DNA of 64,000 nt, taken from NCBI RefSeq assembly GCF_007981265.1, contig NZ_CP034363.1, positions 3,534,001-3,598,000 of the forward strand, written 5' to 3'. Shown piece after piece: positions 11,129 through 19,510 of the stretch (positions are counted from its first letter, which is position 1; every line of letters starts with the position of its first letter). The notes beneath the pieces were generated by a model that worked only from the letters and a program-made list of their open reading frames with translations, was not told where the DNA came from and searched no databases. This DNA is from Pantoea sp. CCBC3-3-1. Lineage in GTDB: Bacteria; Pseudomonadota; Gammaproteobacteria; Enterobacterales; Enterobacteriaceae. A program made the translations under genes and the position numbers.

Positions 11129-11711
11129 GCTAAACCACTACCGCCTGCGTGAATTTGTCGGCGGGCTGGCAGAGTTACTGGATCGCCAGCCTGCGGAAGC
11201 CGAAATTTTGCAGGTCGGCAGCCAGCTACTGAGCCAGTTAATCCGCGATGACGACTGGCTGGGAGAGGCGTTTACCCGGCCCAGCCCGGAACGTTATCAG
11301 CAGTATTTATTGCACGCCGACGCCCGCCAGCGTTTTTCAGTCGTCAGTTTTGTCTGGGGGCCGGGCCAGTCGACGCCGGTACACGATCATCGCGTCTGGG
11401 GATTAATCGGCATGCTGCGCGGCGCTGAAGTCTCCCAAAATTTCCGTCGTGATGCGCAAGGCCTGCACGCGGAGGGAGAACCCGTACGCCTGAATCCTGG
11501 CGATGTGGAAGCGGTCTCCCCGGCCGTTGGCGATATTCATCGCGTCAGTAATGCGTTTGCCGATCGCACCTCAATCAGTATTCACGTTTATGGCGGTAAT
11601 ATCGGGGCAGTCAGGCGCGCGGTTTATAGCGAAGATGGCCGCGAAAAGCCCTTTATTTCCGGCTATAACAACGAATTTCTACCTAATATCTGGGATCTTT
11701 CACATGGCTGA
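11121..11711 (+). CDS. Cysteine dioxygenase-family thiol dioxygenase (cupin)
   Basis: A 196-residue cytosolic cupin of the bacterial cysteine dioxygenase family, which oxidises a thiol to its sulfinate with iron and O2. The three iron ligands are visible as H88 and H90 in PVHDHRVWGLIG and H140 in GDIHRVSN. Short bacterial members include both cysteine dioxygenases and 3-mercaptopropionate dioxygenases, and I cannot separate them here. Ribosome site AGGAG lies inside the end of the preceding gene. Being between a sulfonate-type binding protein and a rhodanese, it is expected to act on a thiol intermediate. Confidence 0.8.
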   Translation: MSELNHYRLREFVGGLAELLDRQPAEAEILQVGSQLLSQLIRDDDWLGEAFTRPSPERYQQYLLHADARQRFSVVSFVWGPGQSTPVHDHRVWGLIGMLRGAEVSQNFRRDAQGLHAEGEPVRLNPGDVEAVSPAVGDIHRVSNAFADRTSISIHVYGGNIGAVRRAVYSEDGREKPFISGYNNEFLPNIWDLSHG

Positions 11712-13302
11712 TACTTTTACTACCCGTCGTTATCAAGACATTCGTCAGGCGCTGTTACAGCGTCAGGAACTGGCGCTGCTGGATGTGCGAGAAGAGACAC
11801 AGTATGCCGAAGGCCATCCGCTGTTCGCCGTCAATGTCGCCCTGTCAAAGCTGGAAATTGAGGTGCTGAACCGCATTCCCCGTCTGACTGCGCCCGTTAC
11901 CGTTTACGATAACGGTGAAGGGCTGGCCATAATCGCCGCTGAACGCCTGAGCGCGCTGGGCTATCAGGATGTCGCCCTGCTGGAAGGCGGCCTGCAAGGC
12001 TGGCTGGACGCGGGCGGCGAGCTGTTTATCGATGTCAACTCACCGAGCAAAGCCTTTGGCGAACTGGTCGAGAGCCGCAACCATACGCCTTCGCTGCCGG
12101 CTGAAGAGGTCAATGCCCTGCTGCAAAGCGACGAATCTGTGGTGGTGCTCGACAGCCGCCGCTTTGATGAATATCAGACGATGAGCATCCCTGGCGGCAT
12201 CAGCGTTCCTGGTGCGGAGCTGGTACTGCGGGTCAGAGATTTGGCCCCCTCGCCTGAAACCAAAGTCATTGTTAACTGTGCAGGCCGCACCCGCAGCATT
12301 ATCGGCACTCAGTCACTGGTCAATGCCGGGATCCGCAACCCGGTTTATGCGCTGAGAAACGGCACGATTGGCTGGACGCTGGCCGGGCTTGAACTGGAGC
12401 ACGGGCAAAACCGACGCTATGGCGAAGTCAGCGAAACCGCACTGATTCAGGCTGCACGCAGCGCGCGTGACGTAGCCGATAAAGCGGGCGTAAAACGCAT
12501 TACGCTGGCCGATCTTCACAGCTTGCAGCAGCAGGATCGGCGCACGGTCTATCTGTTCGACGTGCGTGACGGTGAAGAATATGCGGCGGGCCATCTGCCC
12601 GGCGCACGCCACGTTCCCGGCGGCCAGCTGGTGCAGGAAACCGATCACTATGCCAGCGTGCGTGGCGCAAAAGTGGTGCTGGTGGATGATAAAGGCGTGC
12701 GGGCGAATATGAGCGCTTCATGGCTGGCACAGATGGGATGGGACGTGGCGGTGCTGGATGCCGTCGGCCCCGAAGAGTTCACCGCCACAGGAAACTGGTC
12801 GCCAGCCGTTCCGCCTTTAGCTCCGCAGCCGGAAGTGGAACCGATCCAGCTGGCCGAATGGCTAAAAGAGGGCCGGACGCAGGTACTGGATTTCACCACC
12901 AGCGCCAACTATGTTGCGGCTCACATTCCAGGTGCGGCATGGCTCCAGCGCGCCCTGCTCTCTTTAAACGGAACGCTGCCGGCTGCCGAACGCTATGTTG
13001 TCACCTGCGGCAGCAGCATGCTGGCACGCTATGCCGTCGCGGATATTGAACGCCTGACCGGCAAGCCGGTTGTGGTGCTGAAAGGGGGTAATACCGCCTG
13101 GAAAGCGGCCGGGCTTCCGGTTGAACAGGGCGAAGCGTTACTGCTTCAGCCGCGCAGCGATCGCTATCGTCGTCCCTATGAGGGAACTGACAATTCAGCA
13201 GAAGCTATGCAGGCCTATCTGGACTGGGAATTTGGTTTGATTGCTCAGTTAGATCGCGATGGTACGCACGGCTTTAGCGTGGTGACACAAAAAGTCGCCT
13301 GA
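11704..13302 (+). CDS. Four-domain rhodanese-like sulfurtransferase
   Basis: A 532-residue protein made of four rhodanese-like domains (about residues 1-110, 125-240, 265-365, 375-475) and a C-terminal tail. Active-site loops with cysteine occur in domain 2 (C192 in NCAGRTRS) and domain 4 (C435 in TCGSSMLA). The equivalent loops in domains 1 (YDNGEGLA) and 3 (VDDKGVRA) lack cysteine and are presumably non-catalytic. An upstream in-frame extension inside the dioxygenase gene is rejected; the ATG at 11704 overlaps that gene by 8 bases. It should move sulfane sulfur or handle sulfite/thiosulfate released by the operon. The exact reaction is unknown. Confidence 0.88.
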   Translation: MADTFTTRRYQDIRQALLQRQELALLDVREETQYAEGHPLFAVNVALSKLEIEVLNRIPRLTAPVTVYDNGEGLAIIAAERLSALGYQDVALLEGGLQGWLDAGGELFIDVNSPSKAFGELVESRNHTPSLPAEEVNALLQSDESVVVLDSRRFDEYQTMSIPGGISVPGAELVLRVRDLAPSPETKVIVNCAGRTRSIIGTQSLVNAGIRNPVYALRNGTIGWTLAGLELEHGQNRRYGEVSETALIQAARSARDVADKAGVKRITLADLHSLQQQDRRTVYLFDVRDGEEYAAGHLPGARHVPGGQLVQETDHYASVRGAKVVLVDDKGVRANMSASWLAQMGWDVAVLDAVGPEEFTATGNWSPAVPPLAPQPEVEPIQLAEWLKEGRTQVLDFTTSANYVAAHIPGAAWLQRALLSLNGTLPAAERYVVTCGSSMLARYAVADIERLTGKPVVVLKGGNTAWKAAGLPVEQGEALLLQPRSDRYRRPYEGTDNSAEAMQAYLDWEFGLIAQLDRDGTHGFSVVTQKVA

Positions 13303-13309
13303 TAAAATC

Positions 13310-13347
13310 GGCCAGCCGTTGCAACAACAGCGTGCTGGCCTTATTTC
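13310..13347 (+). terminator. Terminator of the organosulfur operon
   Basis: GGCCAGC and GCTGGCC arms with a 17-base loop, followed by TTATTTCC. Confidence 0.65.
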
Positions 13348-13535
13348 CTTCGCTTCCCTACTGTCTGGCCCGCTTCTCATCCTTAAGGCCATTATCATAC
13401 TGAACCTTGTTTAGCAGCATATGGCCCTCCGCTTCACCTTTCACGCCAGCACAGCAGGTTGAACGGTTACCATGAGCTCGACTTCGTATGTACAAGGCGA
13501 ACAGGCGTGACGGTTTATATGAGAGGAGTGAGACC
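13348..13535 (+). other. Non-coding left flank of the IS110-type relic
   Basis: No gene seen. This stretch precedes the relic transposase start and contains its GAGGAG ribosome site. In intact IS110-family elements the equivalent left end encodes the bridge RNA; whether anything of it survives here is unknown. Confidence 0.4.
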
Positions 13536-13830
13536 ATGTTTCCAGTAGGTACAGACGTAAGCAAGAGCACGCTTGCCCTCTGTATGCTTTACGATGGTAT
13601 CAAAGGGCGTGTTAAAACACCGCATGTCGAAAATCGAACCGCCTCCGCTGAGAGCGAAGTTTTACATGTCAGCCCGGGGCGGGAAAATTCATAATAAACG
13701 GATGCGCAATATCTACAATGTGTGGTGTCTGCGGGGCAAACCGAAAAGGGTGGCCATCGGCGCACTGATGAGAAAACTGATCCACTTGTGTATGGCGTAC
13801 TGAAAACGAAAGCGGCATTCTGTGACGTAA
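13536..13830 (+). pseudogene. IS110-family transposase relic (internal deletion, frameshifted)
   Basis: The first codons read MFPVGTDVSKSTLALCMLYDG, the IS110-type N-terminus with the DEDD-domain start (VGxDVSK). After about 28 codons the frame changes to a C-terminal-like piece ending RGKPKRVAIGALMRKLIHLC. A further frameshift then gives YGVLKT, the usual tail of these transposases. Intact proteins are about 320-400 residues, so most of the middle is missing. It cannot be active. The exact ends of the element are not visible. Confidence 0.72.
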
Positions 13831-13912
13831 ATTTTCATACCTCTGCGCACGCCTGACTTTCGCCCAGGTTTTACACGGCCGTTTTGTACAGAGGACAATA
13901 TGAGCTGAGCAT

Positions 13913-13938
13913 AGTCCGTTATGAGCGAGAAGCGGACT
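13913..13938. repeat. Dispersed GTCCG...CGGAC inverted repeat, copy A
   Basis: AGTCCG-N14-CGGACT, with the loop containing GAGCGAGAAG. Related copies lie near 15953, 18511, 18549 and 19595. Confidence 0.6.
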
Positions 13939-14057
13939 GTCATACTTTGAATTTTATTATATTACTTAGGCAGACATGACCATTTACCTGACTTTAAGAT
14001 GTATCTTTGATAGTATTTGACATAATATAGATAGCTTATCCTATTGAAGGAATAAAC

Positions 14058-14867
14058 ATGGCAAAAATTAGTGAAAGATGGAAGCACAATGGGATTATTA
14101 AAGGTTATTGCAATATTTGTGGAAAATATGACTTACTCACAAAAGATCATGTCCCTCCAAAATGCGCCATAACATTAGGACCCGTACTTCAGAAAACAGT
14201 TAGCGAGTTTTTTAATGCTCAAGAACCAGTTAAACCATTAAATGCTAAAAATGGATCTTATTTCAGAACTATTTGCAGCCACTGCAACAATAAGGTTTTA
14301 GGTGGCCTCGATACTGCAATTGAACATGTAACAAACTCCTTTAAAGATCAGTTGAGTCAATATATGAATGGTTTGAAGGTATATCCATTCATTAGAATAT
14401 CTTTTGATAGTATATCTTTCACTAAGCCTATGATTGGACACGTACTATCAGCAACTTCAGTTGAAGATTGTAAAAAAGAACCCGTAGATAGTCCTTTCTA
14501 TACACCTTTAAAGAATTATGTTTTGGGAAAAAACCCAAGTTTTGAGGATACTCATGATATTTACTACTGGTTTTATCCACACAGGATGCACATATCTGCT
14601 CAAAGTGTAGCATTTATGAACGAAGGAAATGTGGCAATTATTTGTGCTCTACATTTTTTCCCTATCGGTTTTATTATTACAATGAAAAATGAAGGGACAT
14701 ACCCTGCCCATTCAACAAAATTAAATATTGAAGATAAATTTCTTACATTCAATATAACTTCTATCAATTACGAATATACGACTTTTCCATTTGTAAACCT
14801 TAAAGGAAACCAAATGTATGCTATAAGCTCCGGCCATACTTGTGTAAGTTACCCAATAATTAATTGA
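14058..14867 (+). CDS. HNH-like zinc-motif protein of unknown function, AT-rich
   Basis: A 269-residue protein, not recognised as a named family member. The N-terminal third has CNICGKYDLLTKDHVPPK followed by TICSHCNNKV, a C-x2-C...DHVPP...C-x2-CN arrangement like HNH/His-Me-finger nucleases in which the two CxxC pairs bind zinc and DH supplies the metal-binding histidine. The C-terminal two thirds match nothing I know. The start ATG has a GAAGGA ribosome site. Base composition is clearly AT-rich (about one third G+C by eye) against GC-rich neighbours, and it lies between two IS relics, so recent transfer is likely. A nuclease or defence role is only a guess. Confidence 0.65.
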   Translation: MAKISERWKHNGIIKGYCNICGKYDLLTKDHVPPKCAITLGPVLQKTVSEFFNAQEPVKPLNAKNGSYFRTICSHCNNKVLGGLDTAIEHVTNSFKDQLSQYMNGLKVYPFIRISFDSISFTKPMIGHVLSATSVEDCKKEPVDSPFYTPLKNYVLGKNPSFEDTHDIYYWFYPHRMHISAQSVAFMNEGNVAIICALHFFPIGFIITMKNEGTYPAHSTKLNIEDKFLTFNITSINYEYTTFPFVNLKGNQMYAISSGHTCVSYPIIN

Positions 14868-14879
14868 AAGCTAAATTAT

Positions 14880-14951
14880 AGAACCTGTAATTTAAATTGT
14901 GTATCTGTCTGTTTTTGATATGTTCACTCCAGTAACGGAGACAGGCAAATT
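14880..14951 (+). mobile_element. Left end of an IS256-type element
   Basis: Non-coding segment directly before the truncated IS256 transposase, with the ACGGAG ribosome site and AT-rich terminal-looking sequence. The true inverted repeat border is not proven. Confidence 0.45.
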
Positions 14952-15134
14952 ATGGACGAAAAGAAACTCAAAGCCCTTGCGTCTGAACTGGCTAAAGGCT
15001 TTAAAAGCGAAGCCGATCTCAATGCGTTTTCCCGCATGCTGACGAAAATTACCGTCGAAACGGCACTCAATGCGGAGCTTACTGACCATCTGGGGCACGA
15101 GAAAAATGCGCCCAAAACAGGCTCAAACACCCGA
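14952..15134 (+). pseudogene. IS256-family transposase, N-terminal fragment
   Basis: The first 61 codons (MDEKKLKALASELAKGF, FSRMLTKITVETALNAELTDH, LGHEKNAPKTGSNTR) are the conserved N-terminus of IS256-family transposases, normally about 400 residues. Similarity stops after SNTR, and the frame soon ends within the leader of the next gene. The DDE catalytic domain is gone, so it is inactive. Confidence 0.82.
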
Positions 15135-15223
15135 AAACATAACAGTGCTGTTGTACACCCGAATGTTTCTGGCTATAAAAGCAGCAAGATAACTCATTGA
15201 ATGACAAAAAATCAGGAGAAATT

Positions 15224-15760
15224 TTGCGGCTAACCACCACCCGACTGCATCTTCGGCCCGTAATTACCTCAGACGCAGATGACCTTTTCAGAATTTATGG
15301 CGATCCTGCCACGAATACTTTTAATCCCGCAGGTCCGTATCCTGATATCAATTATGCCCGCGACGTTCTGGCTCGCTGGCTTAAACACTGGGAAGACTAC
15401 GGTTTCGGAAACTGGGCTATATTGCTGAAGAATAATCCTGAAATGATCATCGGTTTTGGCGGGCTGAGTATCCGCAGTTATGCCGATACTGCTATCAATA
15501 ACCTGGGATATCGGTTCTCAGCTGAGTCGTGGGGAAAAGGCCTGGCGACAGAGTTTGCTAACCATGCGGTCAGCTACGGGTTTGGTGAGCTAAAACTACC
15601 TGAAATCTCAGCAGTAGTAAGAGCAGATCACCTGGCATCGCAGAAGGTCCTGACGAATGCCGGACTCCGGTATGTACGGGACATTCAGGATGTGACAAAT
15701 GCGCCCGCCAGCATGCTGTTTACACTGACCCACCCCGAATGGAATAAAAAGTCAGAGTAA
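15224..15760 (+). CDS. GNAT-family N-acetyltransferase (RimJ/RimL type)
   Basis: A 178-residue acetyltransferase of the RimJ/RimL (Acetyltransf_3) type: LTTTRLHLRPVITSDADDLF at the N-terminus, IIGFGGLSIR, the acetyl-CoA region LGYRFSAESWGKGLATEFANHAVSYGF (written in parts), and SQKVLTNAGLRYV near the end. The TTG at 15224 is chosen because AGGAGA lies 4 bases upstream. A TTG 27 bases earlier is also in frame but has no ribosome site. Substrate is unknown. The promoter may come partly from the IS256 relic just upstream. Confidence 0.78.
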   Translation: MRLTTTRLHLRPVITSDADDLFRIYGDPATNTFNPAGPYPDINYARDVLARWLKHWEDYGFGNWAILLKNNPEMIIGFGGLSIRSYADTAINNLGYRFSAESWGKGLATEFANHAVSYGFGELKLPEISAVVRADHLASQKVLTNAGLRYVRDIQDVTNAPASMLFTLTHPEWNKKSE

Positions 15761-16114
15761 GAGAGCAACTCAGTAGCTTTTAACATAAGACTGCTTATCG
15801 GCCCCCCTGAGAGGCCCTCAGCGCGTTTCTGACGCGTGCGGGCGTTTTCCGTCACTTTACCCTCAAAAACGCCCCTGATGATTCTGGCGCGTCTGCATGG
15901 CTATGCAGTGAGATCTGTTCTCCACCGATATAGTGCATGCAGATGTTGGAAACGTCCGCTTCTGGCACGAAGGGGACGCACGAGTAAGGTCAGCTAAGAG
16001 CTGACTATCGGACAATAAATTGAGCGGAAAGAGGTAGGAAACTTCGCTACTTTTTTCAGGCCAGCCACCTTATTTAGCTGGCCTTTATTTTAAAAGTTTT
16101 TATAGAGGAAGTGG
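15761..16114. other. Intergenic stretch with repeat and hairpins
   Basis: No gene seen in this 354-base gap. It contains a degenerate copy of the GTCCGCTT element (about 15953-15976), the palindrome GTCAGCT-AAG-AGCTGAC (about 15989-16005), and a GGCCAGC/GCTGGCC hairpin followed by TTTATTTT near 16056-16088 that could terminate plus-strand transcription. Confidence 0.55.
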
Positions 16115-17317
16115 TCAAGTCAGGGCGACCTTCACCTTTAGTCCAATAACCAGCGTGGCAACAAGCATTATGCAACCAGCGGTGATGAAAACACCTGTTA
16201 CGCCGCTGAGACCAAAAATTAATCCTCCCAACGCAGCGCCCGCAGCAATTGAGGATTGAACTGCTGCGACTACCATGCCGCCAGCAGTTTCAGCCTGATC
16301 GGGAACGGAACGTGCTACCCAGTTTGACCACGCAACGGGTACGCCACCAAATGCCATCCCCCACAACGCGACGCACAACATCAATCCTGCTTCCTCAAGT
16401 GGCAGCAAAATCATGCTTAAAGCCGCTAAACCAACAAGCGCTGGCATCAGTATCAGGGTAAGACGCAGACTTCTCTCCATCAGCCACCCGGCAAGCAGCG
16501 TACCGATAAAATTAGCGACGCCAAATCCAAGCAGTATTAATGACAAACGATCCACATCAAGTTGGGCAATATTTTCAAGAGCCGGACGGATATAGGTAAA
16601 CAGCGCATATTGACCAGTATGAGCAATCACACACCCCGTCATTCCCACCGCAATGCCTGGGCGGCGGAGTAAATCCATGACAGATGCCGTTATCATCATT
16701 TTCCGCGGAGCCATTCCAGGAAGGGTAAACAGCTGAAAGAGCAGTGTCAGCACGCCTACTGCGGTTGCAGCGATAAAAGCACTACGCCAGCCATAAAGCC
16801 CACCTAAATAGCTCCCAAGTGGGATCGAAACCACGGTACCGACAGCAATACCGCTAAAAATAATGGAGAGAGCACGCGGGACGCTTTTAGTAGGGACCAG
16901 CCGCATAGCTACGGCAGCAGCCATACTCCAGAAGCCTCCCAGCGCGATGCCCAACAAAATGCGCATGAGCAGCAGCACAGCCAGGCTGGAGGAAATTGCG
17001 ACAAGCAGGTTGGAGGCGATCATCAGCACGGTAAAACCCAGCAAAACAGTTCGGCGATCATAATTACGTGTCAGGCGTGGAATCATCAGACCAGCAAACA
17101 GGGCCACCACAGCCGTTACCGTCACAGCCTGACCAGCAAGCGCTTCGGTCACACCGAGATCGGCGGCCATGGGTGTCAACAGGCTGGCTGGAAGATATTC
17201 CGCAGTCAGCAAGCCAAACACGCCCATAGTCAGTGAAATAACGGCCATCCATGCGGATTCTTTAGGTTCCGAACTGTTCAAACTAGCGGATACAGCTTCA
17301 GTTGCTTCATTTCTCAT
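16115..17317 (-). CDS. MFS exporter, NepI-like (DHA1 family)
   Basis: A 400-residue inner-membrane major facilitator with about 12 hydrophobic segments. LTAEYLPASLLTPMAADLGVTE, GQAVTVTAVVALFAGL and LLGIALGGFWSMAAAVAMRLVP resemble E. coli NepI, a purine ribonucleoside exporter, but synteny differs and the substrate may be another drug or metabolite. Proton antiport is the usual mechanism. It is divergent from an AraC-type regulator across a 65-base gap with an inverted repeat, so it is probably that regulator's target. Confidence 0.8.
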   Translation of the reverse strand: MRNEATEAVSASLNSSEPKESAWMAVISLTMGVFGLLTAEYLPASLLTPMAADLGVTEALAGQAVTVTAVVALFAGLMIPRLTRNYDRRTVLLGFTVLMIASNLLVAISSSLAVLLLMRILLGIALGGFWSMAAAVAMRLVPTKSVPRALSIIFSGIAVGTVVSIPLGSYLGGLYGWRSAFIAATAVGVLTLLFQLFTLPGMAPRKMMITASVMDLLRRPGIAVGMTGCVIAHTGQYALFTYIRPALENIAQLDVDRLSLILLGFGVANFIGTLLAGWLMERSLRLTLILMPALVGLAALSMILLPLEEAGLMLCVALWGMAFGGVPVAWSNWVARSVPDQAETAGGMVVAAVQSSIAAGAALGGLIFGLSGVTGVFITAGCIMLVATLVIGLKVKVALT

Positions 17318-17347
17318 AACACACTCTTTTTTTAGAGAAAAAATGAT

Positions 17348-17365
17348 AACTCCAAGTCTAGAGTT
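17348..17365. promoter_or_regulatory. Inverted repeat between MFS exporter and AraC regulator
   Basis: AACTC-N8-GAGTT lies in the short divergent gap, 18 bases before the regulator start, and is a candidate operator for both genes. Confidence 0.4.
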
Positions 17366-17382
17366 GAGCAGCTGGACGATCT

Positions 17383-18405
17383 ATGATGCCACATCCTGAT
17401 TTTTTACCCGAAACTCCGAATATGCATGTGAATAAACATTTTGCCCTATCATCTGAACTCATCAGTGAATTGCTGCTGGAAATGCGCCTGCGTGGCGTGC
17501 AGTATCGCCGTTTACAGACTGGCTCTGAGTTTGGCGTCGGTTTCAGCAACAGACCGGGACATGCCTATTTTCATTACATCGCAGTGGGTACTGCTCTGCT
17601 GCGCACACACGACGGTACGTTGCACGAACTGAGAGCCGGAAGCATGGTATTCATGCCGCAGGGCGAGGAGCATCAGCTTTTATCGGATGTCAGCTGTTCA
17701 TTTCAACATATCGACACGTTCGGCTCTGCTCCTTTAGGCGAGGCCGTCAGCGGAATTAATACCTGCCCGAGTTCGCATCCGACACCCAGCACGGTTCTGT
17801 TTTATGGCTGTATGGAGTTCGATCTTGGTGGAATGCAGGGCCTTGGTAAACTGATGCCGCAAGCCATCGTGGTTGAGGCAAATGAACAGATTTATCCGGG
17901 GCTGGTTCCCGTTCTGGGCGCGATGAAATCTGAAATCTGTTCCGGACGCGCGGGCTTCGCGGGCATTCTGGCACGCCTCGCAGAAGTGGCGGCAGCCATG
18001 ATTGTGCGTGGATGGATCGAAAACGGCAGCGAGAACGCCGCTGGTCTGCTCGCTGCGTTACGTGATCCACGACTTGCCCGTGCTATTCTGGCCATCCATC
18101 GTGATACGAGTCGGGAATGGTCTGTTGCTGAGCTTGCTGCGCAGTCGCATGTATCACGTTCTGTTTTTGCTGAACGCTTTAAATCAATCATCGGCATACC
18201 TCCCCAGCGCTATGCAAGGGAAGTGCGAATGCGCATCGCAGGTCACTGGATTATTCACGATAAGCTCTCAATTGACACCGTTGCTCTTCGCCTCGGATAT
18301 GCCTCACAGGCAGCGTTTAGCAGAGCTTTTAAACGCATCAATGGCTATCCGCCGGGTGCTATGCGTCAGCGACCAGTGAGAGGCGTTAATACAGTAAATA
18401 AGTGA
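17383..18405 (+). CDS. AraC-family regulator with N-terminal cupin
   Basis: A 340-residue regulator. The N-terminal part (about 20-200) is an AraC-associated cupin sensor: SELLLEMRLRGVQYRR, RAGSMVFMPQGEEHQL. The C-terminal part (about 230-330) has two helix-turn-helix units: SVAELAAQSHVSRSVFAERFKSI, then DTVALRLGYASQAAFSRAFKR with GYPPGAMR at the end. No ribosome site clearly decides between the two adjacent ATG codons (17383, 17386) and a later one at 17422. It is divergent from the MFS exporter and likely controls it. Confidence 0.82.
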   Translation: MMPHPDFLPETPNMHVNKHFALSSELISELLLEMRLRGVQYRRLQTGSEFGVGFSNRPGHAYFHYIAVGTALLRTHDGTLHELRAGSMVFMPQGEEHQLLSDVSCSFQHIDTFGSAPLGEAVSGINTCPSSHPTPSTVLFYGCMEFDLGGMQGLGKLMPQAIVVEANEQIYPGLVPVLGAMKSEICSGRAGFAGILARLAEVAAAMIVRGWIENGSENAAGLLAALRDPRLARAILAIHRDTSREWSVAELAAQSHVSRSVFAERFKSIIGIPPQRYAREVRMRIAGHWIIHDKLSIDTVALRLGYASQAAFSRAFKRINGYPPGAMRQRPVRGVNTVNK

Positions 18406-18760
18406 ATGTTATTATTATGATTTGCTGGATTAACGTTAGGAGTGCGCTCTCAATATTAAAAACTGAGCGGAAACGTCCTTTCATCATTCAACGTATCGCA
18501 AATTTTCCGATGTCCGCTTCCGGCACAAAGCTGGCTGTTGCAAGGAGCGGATGTCCGTTTTGAGCGAAAAGCGGACATCCGTGGCTGTCATTACTCGTAG
18601 AGAATTTGCTTGCTTAGTCGTGTATTCATTAAAAGGGATCAGGTCTAAACACGACCATCGATGGTCAGTAAATAACAGAAACCTATACATCTGAGCCTTG
18701 TCTGCGGGCTTCAATGCAAAGATACTGACGTCTTTAAACTCAGCCAGTATTGATAACTCT
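18406..18760. other. Intergenic stretch with two repeat copies
   Basis: A 355-base gap with no supported gene. It carries a partial GATGTCCGCTTCCGGCACAAAG copy near 18509-18530 (given here as pieces) and the best inverted copy at 18549-18580. Confidence 0.5.
18549..18580. repeat. Dispersed GTCCG...CGGAC inverted repeat, copy C
   Basis: GGATGTCCG-N14-CGGACATCC, a perfect 9-bp stem with a GAGCGAAAAG loop, the most complete copy in the window. Confidence 0.75.
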
Positions 18761-19510
18761 ATGGAATCTTTCTTTTCATCCACTGCAAATTGTCTCGTCC
18801 GCTGGCAGGATCTGCCCGGCAGCGGAACACCCCTGATATTTGTGCACGGACTAGGGTGTGCTTCTTCGTACGAATATCCACTTATCGCCACAGACCCTCG
18901 TTTAAATAAAAGACGTGCGATTCTTATAGATTTGCCAGGGTGTGGCTACAGTGAAAAACCTCGTGATTACAGCTATTCAATCACTGACCAGGCCAGTGTG
19001 GTGGCAGAGTTAGTACGGTATTTAGGGCTGAATAAATGTTTTATTTACGGGCACAGTATGGGGGGGAGTATCAGTATTGAAGCGGCAGGCTTAATCACAA
19101 ATCGCATGGAGGGACTTGTGGTATCTGAACCTAATTTTAGGCCCGGGGGCGGTTTTTTCAGTCGGCAGATATGCAGTCACAGTGAAGAAGAGTTCATAAA
19201 CAAACACTGGAAACAAATGATTGAAAACGAATCAGGCCCCTGGGCGGGAAGCCTCGCAGTTGATGCCCCTTGGGCGGTCTGGCGAGGTGCTTCAAGTCTG
19301 ATAGCAGGCGGTGACTGGCTTGAGCGATTTATTAAATTGCCAGTGCGTAAACAGCTGATCTTCGGTGAATGGTCGTTACCAGACGACGATGTCGATTATT
19401 TAGTCAAGTCAGGGATTTCAACGGTAATCCTTGATGATTGTGGGCATTGCATGTCATGGGAACAACCGGGCTATCTTTCTCTTGCACTGTCAAATTTTGT
19501 CGGTGAGTAG
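18761..19510 (+). CDS. Alpha/beta hydrolase fold protein
   Basis: A 249-residue alpha/beta hydrolase. HGLGCAS forms the oxyanion region, YGHSMGGS carries the nucleophile serine, and DDCGHCMSWEQP near the end carries the catalytic histidine. The frame opens 21 codons earlier (18698), but that extension runs into the repeat region, so ATG 18761 is preferred; neither has a clear ribosome site. Composition is less GC-rich than the core genes. Substrate is unknown; an ester or peptide hydrolase is possible. Confidence 0.7.
   Translation: MESFFSSTANCLVRWQDLPGSGTPLIFVHGLGCASSYEYPLIATDPRLNKRRAILIDLPGCGYSEKPRDYSYSITDQASVVAELVRYLGLNKCFIYGHSMGGSISIEAAGLITNRMEGLVVSEPNFRPGGGFFSRQICSHSEEEFINKHWKQMIENESGPWAGSLAVDAPWAVWRGASSLIAGGDWLERFIKLPVRKQLIFGEWSLPDDDVDYLVKSGISTVILDDCGHCMSWEQPGYLSLALSNFVGE

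Noticed and set aside
11503..11703. N-terminal extension of the rhodanese gene
   Set aside because: The extension is the dioxygenase gene read in another frame; the ATG at 11704 begins the rhodanese domain.
18484..18891. 135-codon minus-strand frame
   Set aside because: It covers the dispersed repeat and the start of the hydrolase on the other strand; no recognisable domain.
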